Assembly: GCF_002844375.1 (NCBI RefSeq)
Contig: NZ_CP024200.1
Coordinates: forward strand, 419,501-483,500
Origin: Thalassospira marina
GTDB taxonomy: Bacteria > Pseudomonadota > Alphaproteobacteria > Rhodospirillales > Thalassospiraceae
Reading direction: 5' to 3'
Length of the DNA stretch: 64,000 nucleotides
Shown: positions 52,640 through 61,038 of the stretch, in pieces
Layout of the letters: each line of letters opens with the position of its first letter
Position numbering within the stretch: position 1 is the stretch's first letter
Made by a program: the position numbers and the translations under genes
The notes under the pieces: generated by a model
What the model saw: only the letters and a program-made list of their open reading frames with translations
Database searches by the model: none
What the model was told of the DNA's origin: nothing

Positions 52640-52673
52640 GCAATTTGGCACTTTCGAGAAGGTGCCAAATTGC
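52640..52673 (-). promoter_or_regulatory. Hairpin between RiPP precursor and cyclodehydratase genes
   Basis: GCAATTTGGCAC (52640-52651) pairs perfectly with GTGCCAAATTGC (52662-52673); wobble pairs extend the stem inward. There is no T run after it on the minus strand, so it is more likely an mRNA-stabilising or partial read-through element. It may give more precursor than enzyme mRNA. Confidence 0.65.
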
Positions 52674-52709
52674 GAAGGTCATGTGATTTTGCGCTGAGTA
52701 ATAATGCGC

Positions 52710-53027
52710 TTAGTGAGCAGAGGCAGCCGTACCGGCACTGCAACTCGGGCAGGACGCAGAACCGGCAGAACCTGCACAGCTGCCATCATTGGCATTTGCC
52801 TGGTTCAGCTGTTCGTCGCTGAGATCTGCTGGGCGCGGGGGCAGCGGCAACTTGTCGACAGGAACATCGGCCGGAACATGAATGCCAAAATCGGCCAGCG
52901 CGCCGCGCGGGTCGGTTTCCGCCTTTTTCTTGAAAACCGGGTCTGCCCAGGTTTTTACAATCAAGCGGCCCAGTCGGTGCGGGTAGTCTTTGGTCTGTTC
53001 GTGTTTTGCTTTAAGGTCCATCGCCAT
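52710..53027 (-). CDS. NHLP-type RiPP precursor peptide
   Basis: A 105-residue precursor with a long nitrile-hydratase-alpha-like leader (about 1-80; RLIVKTWADPVFKKKAETDPRGALADFGIHVP) and a short core. The leader ends ADLSDEQLNQANANDG, and the core (about 83-105) has three Cys (84, 93, 96), seven Ser (83, 87, 90, 92, 95, 97, 103), one Thr (100) and the rest Gly, Ala, Pro and a final His. No Lys, Asp, Glu, or aromatic residue occurs in it. AGGAGA lies 7 bases before the start. It is flanked by lanM and the cyclodehydratase gene. This is the substrate of the cluster. Confidence 0.93.
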   Translation of the reverse strand: MAMDLKAKHEQTKDYPHRLGRLIVKTWADPVFKKKAETDPRGALADFGIHVPADVPVDKLPLPPRPADLSDEQLNQANANDGSCAGSAGSASCPSCSAGTAASAH

Positions 53028-53471
53028 TTTATGCTCTCCTGTGTAATGTTATGGGTTTCCTCAATGGCGCAGTACAGGGTCATTCCGGGAATAGCGATTG
53101 CGTGATGCAGGTGCTGTTTCCGATGATGTGCACGACGTCATCAAGCCGGGTGCAGGCACGCCTAAATCAACTTTAAATTGTAATTTTAGGTGTGGCTGAA
53201 TTTCAAAATGCCTGTGCGCATACGCAGCGTGTAGGTGATGCGCTCAAGGCATTGCCAGGGCCATGTGTTGATCGGGAAAAAGGAAATAAAACTTTGATGT
53301 AAAGTATCTTTGGGTTCCTTTTTCCCCCGGTTAGGCGATCCCTTTGAAGAATTGCCCCATGTTCTGGGTGGCAATATGCTGCATTTTTTGTGTAGCGTTC
53401 TCCGCCTTGGGGATATGATTTTGAACTGTTCTTATTAAGACGGGAACGCGGTGGGGTTGTGATCTGAAATT
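53028..53471. other. Intergenic region between lanM and precursor genes
   Basis: About 440 bases that should contain the strong promoter of the precursor gene on the minus strand. The central part is AT-rich and contains the long inverted repeat listed separately. No open frame with protein-like composition was seen. Confidence 0.6.
53274..53326 (-). repeat. Long inverted repeat upstream of the RiPP precursor
   Basis: GGGAAAAAGGAA (53274-53285) pairs perfectly with TTCCTTTTTCCC (53315-53326). The 29-base loop contains another small hairpin, ACTTT-gatgt-AAAGT (53291-53305). It may be the lanM terminator or a regulatory leader structure. Confidence 0.55.
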
Positions 53472-56400
53472 TTAGGTCAGATCACATTCGGCGAGTTCGA
53501 TGAAGGTCAGCGCGATGGCGGGAAGACCCCAATGGAGCGACAGGTTGTGCCTGTCTGCGGCAAATCTGTCCTGGAACCAGCTATAGGACTGTTTTTTTCG
53601 TTGCAGTAATGTCCAAGCGGCAGTGCGGGCTTGGTTTAAATACAGTTCCTGTCGGCACTGCTTGAACAGTGCCAGTGCCAGACGGCAGCACACCAAAAGA
53701 TCAAGGCAGGAAATGCTGTCATCAAAAAACTTGGATTTAGCCTGCGCGGATTGAATAACGAGCGGGCGGAGCTGCCTGCTCTCAAGCAACCCGGCAAGGG
53801 ACATGTCTGAAAGGTGTCCAGCAATGATCTTTGGCGCAAAAAAATCATTCAACTTATTAAGGGCGGGAGTGAAGTTTGGTGCAGTTTTTTTGTGCGTTTG
53901 CGAAAGCCGTTCCAGGGCAACCACTGTGAGAACCAGAGGAGAGGGCACAGTTTTTATCTGTGCGTCCACAATATCGAACCCTGGGTCGTTTGGATCGCAA
54001 TGCATGACTGCTGATAGCAATTTGCCACTGATTGTTTCGATATTTCCGACATAATTTGGGTCAGAGGATACATGGCTGAGGGCATCGAGCAGACCCGATA
54101 AATTACCGATGTCAATGAGGGCGCTATGCGTATCAGCATCGCATTGTGACGGGGCCGTTATGGGCAGGCTTGCCAATAATTGATTGTAATGCTGCGCGAG
54201 GTCTGAATTACCAAGATGATGTGCGCAAAATAACCCGGCGAGAATTTCACCCTGAACGCCAAAAAACCTTCCCAATGGTGAATGACGATGGATGATTTGC
54301 GGTGTGTTTTCCGTCGCGACAGGGTCTGCTTGGTTTGAAAAAGGTTGGATAATGTCAAGCGAGAGATCGCGATAAAGTGGATTGCGCGTTTTTGAATGCA
54401 AAGCTGCGAAAAACTGTGCCAACCCCAATGTGCCTGACAGCATGTTGCGGCGTAGTTCCTGCAATATTTGCACCTGATTGACAGGATCATATCCAAGGCC
54501 AAACCAGCACGGATGCCCATTTTCATCTGCTACGGCATTGTTCATAATATCCTGCCCGATCAGATCGGCCGTTTCGAGCCAGTCCACGGATTTTGGACAT
54601 GATGAAGTTGGTGCAAACACAGTGGGTGGCGCTGGGGCTGCACCGGTTTCGAGGCAAGAAAGTAGTATGTCGCAATGATGATCAAGGTCAAACTGGGTGA
54701 TGTGGGCAAGGCGGGTCTTTAAGCGGTCCTGGGCTGTGCCGTCGAAATATCGGCCTAATAGTGACAGATCGGATGACAGGATTTGATCCTGTTCGGGAAG
54801 TGATTGAAACAGGGGAATGTCAAGACGACAAAGAGCAGTGATTTCCGCGTGAATAACCTTTGTTCGGGCATTCAGTGCTTTATCGGGGGATAATTCGCGA
54901 TACAGGCGCGCAATGGCAATATCGCGTGTGATGCCATCATCAAGTACCCGCGGTGAAAGCATCATTTGTATCAGGTGGTAGCAACTCCAGGTGTCGCGCA
55001 CGATGTGTCGCACTGGTGCTTTTAAATCAGCCAGTACTTTGCCTTCACGTTCTAATAAAGTCGGTGCCATTTTGATCAGGACATCCTGCATCGACCGGTA
55101 TCCGGCCAGAACAGCTTGCCAGTTTTCACTGACGTTGGCGGGCTTGCCATTCAAAACGGGTGCAAAAGCAGGCGGCCGCCATTCGACCAGGCTGTCGGGT
55201 TCTGATTGTGTGAATAACGGGTCCAACGCCGGGCTGCCCTGCGCGCGAAATGGCGTTCGTAAACGACGGGCGGGTGTCAGGGAGCCCATATCCTCGGCAG
55301 GTGTGCCCGGTTTTAAATAAACATGGCTGGCAACAGCAGCAGTTGGCACGATTGATTCATCAAACAGGGCCTTCAGTGCGCTGCTGTTGCCGACCCAACC
55401 CTTGGGTGTGATTTCGCGTCCTTGCAGCAGGGTTTCCAGATCGATGAAATGTGGAAACGCCCCTTGCGCCACGAGATTATCAAGCCAGAAGTCGCGTCCC
55501 TCGCACAGTTGCAGAAGACGAACATACATGCCCATGCGGATGAAATAATGCTCAACTTCCAGGGAAGTATTGCATTCTTTGGCTTCGATGAATTCGTCCC
55601 AGCCATATTTGCCCCGGCAAAGAATGGTGCGTGTGGGCAATTTCAGTGCAGGTGTTGCCGTATTAAGACAATGGATTAAATCCATGAAGGCTTTTGAACC
55701 GCGAAGGTCCTTGGTTTTGTATACGACTTTACGGCCGTTATTAAATTGCAGGATGGCAACTGATCGTCCCTTATCGTGCGGGTCTCCTGCATCACCCGAA
55801 AATTCGCAAAGCTCTGTGATTTCTGCGCCGTCAAACAGCTGATTGGCCAGAATCTGCCTGTCCTCATTCAGGCGGTCAAGCAGTTCAGAAACAGATTGTC
55901 GCCAGTGGGCGCAAGTAATGCCGAGCACATATGCAAGTCCTGGCAACCTATCAAACCGTTCAATCCAGCCCCGCGCGCTAATATCTGGCACCTTCGCCAA
56001 GTATTGCCCGGCAGCACCGGTTAACTGGTTCTGAAGTGCAGCAATGTTCAATTCATATTGGATCGACTGCCCCAGCACATTTAACAAACGGTTTGCAAAC
56101 ATGTCACTGAAGCCATTACGCGCCGTTTCGGTAATGACGATGTTCGATTTAACGGTTGTTTTTCCCAGAATTGCATGGCCAACGCGGCGCAGATATGTGT
56201 GGATATGTTTGAAAATCGCGAAATTTTCGTCATTGCCATGCGTGCCGGATAATGGATGTGCCGGGATCGAAGAGAGATTGCGGCAAATGGCAATGAAATC
56301 GACCAGCGCATTTATCCAGTCGGGATAATCTGCATTATCGAGACAGCGGACATTTTTGAAACCGGCTCGCAGTTCGTCTTTGCTGATGCCAAGGGCGGCT

Positions 56401-56609
56401 AAAATTGTATCGGCTTGTGCTTCGTCCCCATCTGTGGCCGCTTCAAGCCATAATTGGTATCGCTGGTCGATCAGGGCTGGATCGCCTGTGTCAATGGCTT
56501 CCAGATAGGAGGAATTCGCCCGCTCATTGGGGGGCGCGGCGCGGGCGATGATGGATTTTAGGCATTCCCAGTCACGATTTGGCGCATCATTGTTCATTTT
56601 TTGGTCCAT
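53472..56609 (-). CDS. Type II lanthipeptide synthetase (LanM) with degenerate cyclase domain
   Basis: A 1045-residue LanM. The ATG at 56609 has AGG 9 bases before it; 56597 is an alternative start. The dehydratase half (to about 600) has the kinase-like core: GDPHDKGRSVAILQF (Asp-x-His), VVYKTKD (Lys) and HFIDLETLL, plus VRHIVRDTWSCYHL (Arg and Thr for elimination). The usual Asp-x-His-x-x-Asn motif reads DFWLDN, so His is replaced by Trp. The LanC-like half (about 680-1045) keeps the barrel pattern (GTLGLAQFFAAL, GVQGEILAGLF, LHWGLPAIALTF) but lacks both WCHG and CHG zinc motifs. It may dehydrate Ser/Thr without zinc-dependent ring closure. Confidence 0.9.
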   Translation of the reverse strand: MDQKMNNDAPNRDWECLKSIIARAAPPNERANSSYLEAIDTGDPALIDQRYQLWLEAATDGDEAQADTILAALGISKDELRAGFKNVRCLDNADYPDWINALVDFIAICRNLSSIPAHPLSGTHGNDENFAIFKHIHTYLRRVGHAILGKTTVKSNIVITETARNGFSDMFANRLLNVLGQSIQYELNIAALQNQLTGAAGQYLAKVPDISARGWIERFDRLPGLAYVLGITCAHWRQSVSELLDRLNEDRQILANQLFDGAEITELCEFSGDAGDPHDKGRSVAILQFNNGRKVVYKTKDLRGSKAFMDLIHCLNTATPALKLPTRTILCRGKYGWDEFIEAKECNTSLEVEHYFIRMGMYVRLLQLCEGRDFWLDNLVAQGAFPHFIDLETLLQGREITPKGWVGNSSALKALFDESIVPTAAVASHVYLKPGTPAEDMGSLTPARRLRTPFRAQGSPALDPLFTQSEPDSLVEWRPPAFAPVLNGKPANVSENWQAVLAGYRSMQDVLIKMAPTLLEREGKVLADLKAPVRHIVRDTWSCYHLIQMMLSPRVLDDGITRDIAIARLYRELSPDKALNARTKVIHAEITALCRLDIPLFQSLPEQDQILSSDLSLLGRYFDGTAQDRLKTRLAHITQFDLDHHCDILLSCLETGAAPAPPTVFAPTSSCPKSVDWLETADLIGQDIMNNAVADENGHPCWFGLGYDPVNQVQILQELRRNMLSGTLGLAQFFAALHSKTRNPLYRDLSLDIIQPFSNQADPVATENTPQIIHRHSPLGRFFGVQGEILAGLFCAHHLGNSDLAQHYNQLLASLPITAPSQCDADTHSALIDIGNLSGLLDALSHVSSDPNYVGNIETISGKLLSAVMHCDPNDPGFDIVDAQIKTVPSPLVLTVVALERLSQTHKKTAPNFTPALNKLNDFFAPKIIAGHLSDMSLAGLLESRQLRPLVIQSAQAKSKFFDDSISCLDLLVCCRLALALFKQCRQELYLNQARTAAWTLLQRKKQSYSWFQDRFAADRHNLSLHWGLPAIALTFIELAECDLT

Positions 56610-56873
56610 GCGAACATGCCTGTTGGATGGCAAGTCGGAGGACCTGACAGCCAATTGCGGGCACTTATGTACGGCGATGTTTTAACCCCGGAAGAAACAG
56701 ATTTTTCTAATTGCGAGGTTGCGCAGTTTGATGGGGCTGCATTCGAGGACGTACAAAGAGTGTCTTTTGTGATGCAAAGTCTGTGGGGGAGGGACGCAAG
56801 GCTGGTGAACGGGGCTGGTATGTTTGGCGAGCTTGTGGGGCGACGGCGTTGCATCGCCCCACAAATGTCGAGG

Positions 56874-58394
56874 TTATTTAACCTTCCTGATCTCGCCGCG
56901 GTCGATTTTTTGCCAGTACTGGGTGGCTTCGCGTTTGACGATTGGCATCAGGAAATAAAGGCCGATCACGTTGGGCAGGGCCATGGCAAAGATCATGGCA
57001 TCGGAAAAGTCGATGACGGGATCCAAATTCATGCTTGCGCCAATGACCACGCAAATGCAGAAAAATGCCTTGAATGCCGTTTCCTTGCCTTTGCCTTCGC
57101 CAAACAGATAGGTCCAGGCTTTCAGCCCGTAATAGGACCAGGACAGCATGGTTGAAAAGGCAAACAGAACAACAGCCAGTGCCAAAATTAGCGGGAACCA
57201 CGTAAAGGCAGTTGCATAGGCCGCCGATGTCAGCTCGACCCCGGTAAGGTCGGTTTGCAACTGGCCGGAAATGGTGATGACAATTGCCGTCATGGTGCAG
57301 ATGACAACCGTATCAATGAAGGGTTCCAGCAGGGCGACATACCCCTCGGTGATGGGTTCCTTGGTGCGGACGGCGGAATGCGCAATGGCGGCAGAGCCAA
57401 TACCGGCTTCGTTGGAAAAAGCCGCGCGCTTAAAGCCCTGGATCAGCGCGCCAACCATACCACCGGCAATACCTGCGCCGGTAAAGGCGCCATCAAAAAT
57501 GCGGTAAAAGGCATCGCCGACATGTTCGATATTCATGCCGATAATCACCAACCCCGAAAGCACATAAATCACCGCCATGAAAGGCACGATTTTTTCCGTT
57601 ACCTTGGCGATGGATTTGATGCCGCCAATAATGACCATTGCCACAATGGCCGCCATCACCAGGCCAAATAGCCAGCCGCTATCGGCGATAAAGCTTTGTT
57701 CGCCACCGGTAACATTAACGATTTGCTGGAAGGCCTGATTGGCCTGAAACATGTTGCCGCCGCCAACTGCCCCGCCAATGCAGCAAATGGAAAACAGAAC
57801 GGCAAGGACGCGGCCCAGACCCGGTTTACCCTGTTCGGCAAGGCCCTTGGTCAAATAATACATCGGCCCGCCCGATACCCGGCCATCGGCATATTCGTTG
57901 CGATATTTAACGCCGAGCGTGCATTCGGTGAACTTGGATGCCATGCCCAACAGCCCGGCCAATATCATCCAGAAAGTTGCACCAGGCCCACCAATCGAGA
58001 TCGCAACGGCCACCCCGGCAATATTGCCCAGCCCGACCGTGCCTGAAAGAGCGGTTGCCAGTGCCTGAAAATGCGAAACTTCGCCCGCATCATTTGGGTC
58101 GGAATAATCGCCCTTCACCAGTGATATGGCGTGCCCAAACATGCGAAACTGCACAAAGCCGAAATAAAGCGTGAAAATGGTAGCCGCGATCACCAGCCAG
58201 CCGACGATAAGGGGAAATTCGATATCGCCAAATTGCACGCTGTAAAAAATAGTACCGGCGATCACATCGGAAATCGGGGCGATGGTTTCGTTAATGGCCT
58301 GGTCCATGCCGCTTTCCTGGGCCTGTGCCATTGGCGAAAGGGATAAAATGGTGACACCGGCCGTTGCGGCAGGAATCCATTTTAGCGAAAACAT
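56874..58394 (-). CDS. Alanine/glycine:Na+ symporter (AGCS family)
   Basis: A 506-residue inner-membrane symporter. The ATG at 58394 has AGGAG 7 bases upstream and starts a signal-like segment MFSLKWIPAATAGVTILSLSPMAQA that precedes the first true helix. About ten to eleven helices follow. AGCS hallmarks are ATALSGTVGLGNIAGVAVAISIGGPGATFWM, the sodium/substrate segment TECTLGVKYRN, and AAFSNEAGIGSAAIAHSAV. It takes up D/L-alanine or glycine with sodium. It sits between the RiPP cluster and a universal stress protein gene and is not evidently linked to either. Confidence 0.93.
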   Translation of the reverse strand: MFSLKWIPAATAGVTILSLSPMAQAQESGMDQAINETIAPISDVIAGTIFYSVQFGDIEFPLIVGWLVIAATIFTLYFGFVQFRMFGHAISLVKGDYSDPNDAGEVSHFQALATALSGTVGLGNIAGVAVAISIGGPGATFWMILAGLLGMASKFTECTLGVKYRNEYADGRVSGGPMYYLTKGLAEQGKPGLGRVLAVLFSICCIGGAVGGGNMFQANQAFQQIVNVTGGEQSFIADSGWLFGLVMAAIVAMVIIGGIKSIAKVTEKIVPFMAVIYVLSGLVIIGMNIEHVGDAFYRIFDGAFTGAGIAGGMVGALIQGFKRAAFSNEAGIGSAAIAHSAVRTKEPITEGYVALLEPFIDTVVICTMTAIVITISGQLQTDLTGVELTSAAYATAFTWFPLILALAVVLFAFSTMLSWSYYGLKAWTYLFGEGKGKETAFKAFFCICVVIGASMNLDPVIDFSDAMIFAMALPNVIGLYFLMPIVKREATQYWQKIDRGEIRKVK

Positions 58395-58482
58395 GAGGTG
58401 CTCCTGATCTTGCTTTTTTGTTTGCCCGTATTTTTGGCGGCATTGCCGCATTTCGGTGCCGTTCAGTGCCGGTTGCTATGCA

Positions 58483-58917
58483 TCATGGAACAACGGTGAC
58501 GGGCAGGGGCGCAGCCTGAACCAGTGTCAGGGCCAGGCTGCCAAGAAGCCGTGCGCCAAGGGCCGATCCACCCTTGCGGCCAATGATGATCTGGGTTGCC
58601 TGTTTTTCACGGGCGATTTTGCACATCAGTTCGCCCGAATGCCCGTAGCGGACTTCGTATGTCACGCTGATGTTGCGATTGCGCAGAATTTCCAGCGCGG
58701 GGTTCAGGGTGGTTTCCGCCCGGCCAAGTTCCTCGGTGCGGCGCTGGTGGCGTTCTTCAAGTTCCTGCGCGGAAAGGAAGCTGTAAGGCGACCATTCAAG
58801 GATATAGGCGATGTGAATGGGGCATCCTTCGGCTTCGGCGCGTGCGCCGGCAAATTCAACCGCGCGGTGCGCGGCGTCGGTGCCGTCAAACCCGACTAAT
58901 ATGGGGTGATCGGACAT
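58483..58917 (-). CDS. Universal stress protein (UspA family)
   Basis: A 144-residue cytosolic USP. It has the ATP-binding-type N terminus ILVGFDGTDAAHRAVEFA and the C-terminal loop IIIGRKGGSALGARLLGSLALTLVQAAPLPVTVVP, where the G-2x-G-9x-G-[ST] pattern is recognisable. It has the usual single-domain length. The symporter gene follows on the same strand after about 90 bases, so co-transcription is possible. Such proteins bind ATP or small ligands under stress; the specific role is unknown. Confidence 0.9.
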   Translation of the reverse strand: MSDHPILVGFDGTDAAHRAVEFAGARAEAEGCPIHIAYILEWSPYSFLSAQELEERHQRRTEELGRAETTLNPALEILRNRNISVTYEVRYGHSGELMCKIAREKQATQIIIGRKGGSALGARLLGSLALTLVQAAPLPVTVVP

Positions 58918-59665
58918 GTCTGTTGCTCCATGGATTGGGAAATGTGCAGCGTTCCGTCTGAGAGAGGAAAGGCAGGATCTGTCCGTGCCGGGAAGGTGTC
59001 GTGGGATGTGCGACCAAACCGGTCAGGCCATAGATGCCACCCTTGCGCCCGGCGGTTTTTAACGGCGGGGGCGAGGGCAGGCGGATGCCATATATTGATT
59101 TGCCGATTGCAGTCATTTGCGTCTCCCTGACCGGCGGGCATATGCCTTGCGCTGAATATCCGGGCGGTTTTGCACCCTGGTGTCGTTCTGATTCTTTCAA
59201 ACAGGCAAAACCGTGGATTGCGCAGATGAACGCCTTTGGTTGTAATTTGTTCCGATAAAACTATCAGGGATTTAGTCTGAAATTAGACCGAAACACGAAA
59301 TAACTGCGCAAATCCAATTAAAACAGCGGGCTTTTCACCGATTTAACCGGTCTGAAAATGGGTTTAAAATTAATCTTGACCAAATGATCAGGATTGGTCA
59401 TCCTATAGGGGTCAGAGAGAGGCTCCTGACCGTGTATGCAAAGTTAAAAGACAAAAACACGGCAGGATAAAAGGGATCGACAGCCCTGATCGCAAAAATG
59501 CGACGGGATTGTTGTAAAACGCCAGGAATACACATTGCCGGATATGTCAGGGGTGGCAGGGTAAACCATGCCATCAAGGCCCGTGATGTATCTGCGCGTT
59601 GTATTTCTGGTTTCATGTCTCTCGCTGGCGCAGGAGAGGACGCCTTTACGGCAGGGAGACATGAA
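58918..59665. other. Intergenic region upstream of the pyrimidine catabolism operon
   Basis: About 750 bases. The first half has no recognised feature. AT-rich sequence at 59240-59375 is followed by the RutR-like site and by GGTCAG (59410-59415) with CTGACC (59426-59431), a small hairpin. No gene was recognised. The long leader and the site suggest regulated transcription of preT. Confidence 0.5.
59376..59400. promoter_or_regulatory. RutR-like operator before the preTA operon
   Basis: TTGACCAAATGATCAG matches the known RutR consensus TTGACCA-NN-TGGTCAA at 12 of 14 defined bases. A second half-site, TTGGTCA (59394-59400), makes TGACCAA-N10-TTGGTCA, a perfect inverted repeat. It lies about 270 bases before preT, which encodes a pyrimidine-catabolism enzyme, consistent with uracil-responsive control. 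Confidence 0.6.
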
Positions 59666-61012
59666 ATGACGACCCAGCAGGCAAAGCCCGCTTTGCAAAC
59701 CGGCCAGATGTCGGCCGTTGCCATCGCCGACAATTTTTCCGATCTGCACCCGCCTTTTTCCACCTTGCAGGCCATGGCCGAAAGCAACCGGTGCCTTTAT
59801 TGTTATGATGCGCCCTGTGTCACGGCGTGCCCGACATCGATTGATATTCCAAGTTTTATTCGCAAAATCAGCACCGGTAACCCGGACGGGGCGGCAAAAA
59901 CCATTTTGTCGGCCAATATCATGGGCGGTACCTGTGCCCGCGCCTGTCCGACCGAGGTTCTGTGTGAGCAGGCCTGTGTGCGCAATGTTGCCGAAGACGA
60001 AGCCGTCGAAATTGGCAGCCTGCAGCGCTATGCCGTTGACCATTTAATGGCGCGCAACCTGTCGCATCCGTTTAAACGCGCAGAAGCCACGGGCAAAAAA
60101 ATTGCCGTTATTGGTGCCGGTCCTGCCGGGCTTAGCTGTGCGCACCGTGCAGCCATGCTGGGCCATGATGTGACGGTGTTTGAAGCGAAACCAAAACCGG
60201 GCGGCCTTAATGAATATGGCCTTGCGGCCTATAAAATGACCAATGATTTCGCCCAGCGCGAAGTTGAATTCCTGCTTGGTATCGGCGGGATTACCATTGA
60301 ATATGGCAAGGCGCTGGGCCGCGATATTTCACTTGCCGATGTCAAAGCATCCTTTGATGCCGTTTTTGTTGGTGTGGGCCTTGGCGCAACCAATAATCTG
60401 GGCCTTGCCGGTGAAGCCGCCAGCGGCGTTGATGATGCGATTGATTTTATCGAAAATCTGCGCCAGGCCAGCGATAAATCCACCATGCCGGTGGGCAATG
60501 CGGTTGTGGTGATTGGCGGGGGCAATACCGCGATTGATGCCGCCGTGCAGGCAAAACGCCTGGGGGCTGACGAAGTAACCCTGGTTTACCGTCGGGGGCC
60601 GGAAAATATGTCCGCCACCGAATTCGAACAGGAACTGGCCAAAATCAACGGCGTGATCGTGCGTTATTGGGCCAAACCGGTCGAGATCAAGGCCAATGGC
60701 CGCCTGATGGGCATGGTGTTTGAAAAAACCGCGCTGGATGCCAGTGGCAAGCTGGTGGGGACTGGCGAGACCTTCGAGGTCAAAACCGATCAGGTTCTTA
60801 AGGCGATTGGTCAGAAAATTAAAACCGATGATCTTGCCGGGATGGAAATTTCCGGGGGCAAGATTGTGGTGGATGAAAATTACCAGACGACGGCGGCAGG
60901 CATTTTTGCCGGTGGGGACTGCATCAAAAGCGGCGAGGATTTGACCGTGCAATCGGTCGAGGATGGCAAATGTGCCGCCATCGCCATTGATGCCTTTTTG
61001 AAAAACGCCTGA
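59666..61012 (+). CDS. preT: NAD-dependent dihydropyrimidine dehydrogenase, PreT subunit
   Basis: A 448-residue flavoprotein subunit that passes electrons from NAD(P)H toward PreA. The ATG at 59666 follows GGGAG at a spacing of 7. N-terminal Fe-S cysteines (CLYCYDAPCVTACP and GTCARACPTEVLCEQACVRN) bind two 4Fe-4S clusters as in the GltD-like domain. FAD binding is at IAVIGAGPAGLSCAHRAAMLG, the NADH site at VVVIGGGNTAIDAA, and FAGGDC near the end contacts the flavin. The next gene, preA, starts 26 bases later. Together they reduce uracil and thymine in the first step of reductive breakdown. Confidence 0.94.
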   Translation: MTTQQAKPALQTGQMSAVAIADNFSDLHPPFSTLQAMAESNRCLYCYDAPCVTACPTSIDIPSFIRKISTGNPDGAAKTILSANIMGGTCARACPTEVLCEQACVRNVAEDEAVEIGSLQRYAVDHLMARNLSHPFKRAEATGKKIAVIGAGPAGLSCAHRAAMLGHDVTVFEAKPKPGGLNEYGLAAYKMTNDFAQREVEFLLGIGGITIEYGKALGRDISLADVKASFDAVFVGVGLGATNNLGLAGEAASGVDDAIDFIENLRQASDKSTMPVGNAVVVIGGGNTAIDAAVQAKRLGADEVTLVYRRGPENMSATEFEQELAKINGVIVRYWAKPVEIKANGRLMGMVFEKTALDASGKLVGTGETFEVKTDQVLKAIGQKIKTDDLAGMEISGGKIVVDENYQTTAAGIFAGGDCIKSGEDLTVQSVEDGKCAAIAIDAFLKNA

Positions 61013-61038
61013 GCCCGCGCCCGCCAAGGAGAGAGAAC

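Noticed and set aside
53186..53374. 62-codon minus-strand frame as a second precursor peptide
   Set aside because: There is no NHLP leader, no Cys-rich core and no good ribosome site; it spans the inverted repeat.
56601..57155. Plus-strand open frame of 184 codons across the lanM-symporter gap
   Set aside because: Most of it lies antisense to the symporter gene, and the composition is not protein-like; the symporter reading has clear family motifs.
59498..59665. Longer start for PreT at 59498
   Set aside because: The added 56 residues show no family similarity, while ATG 59666 has a good ribosome site and the expected N terminus.
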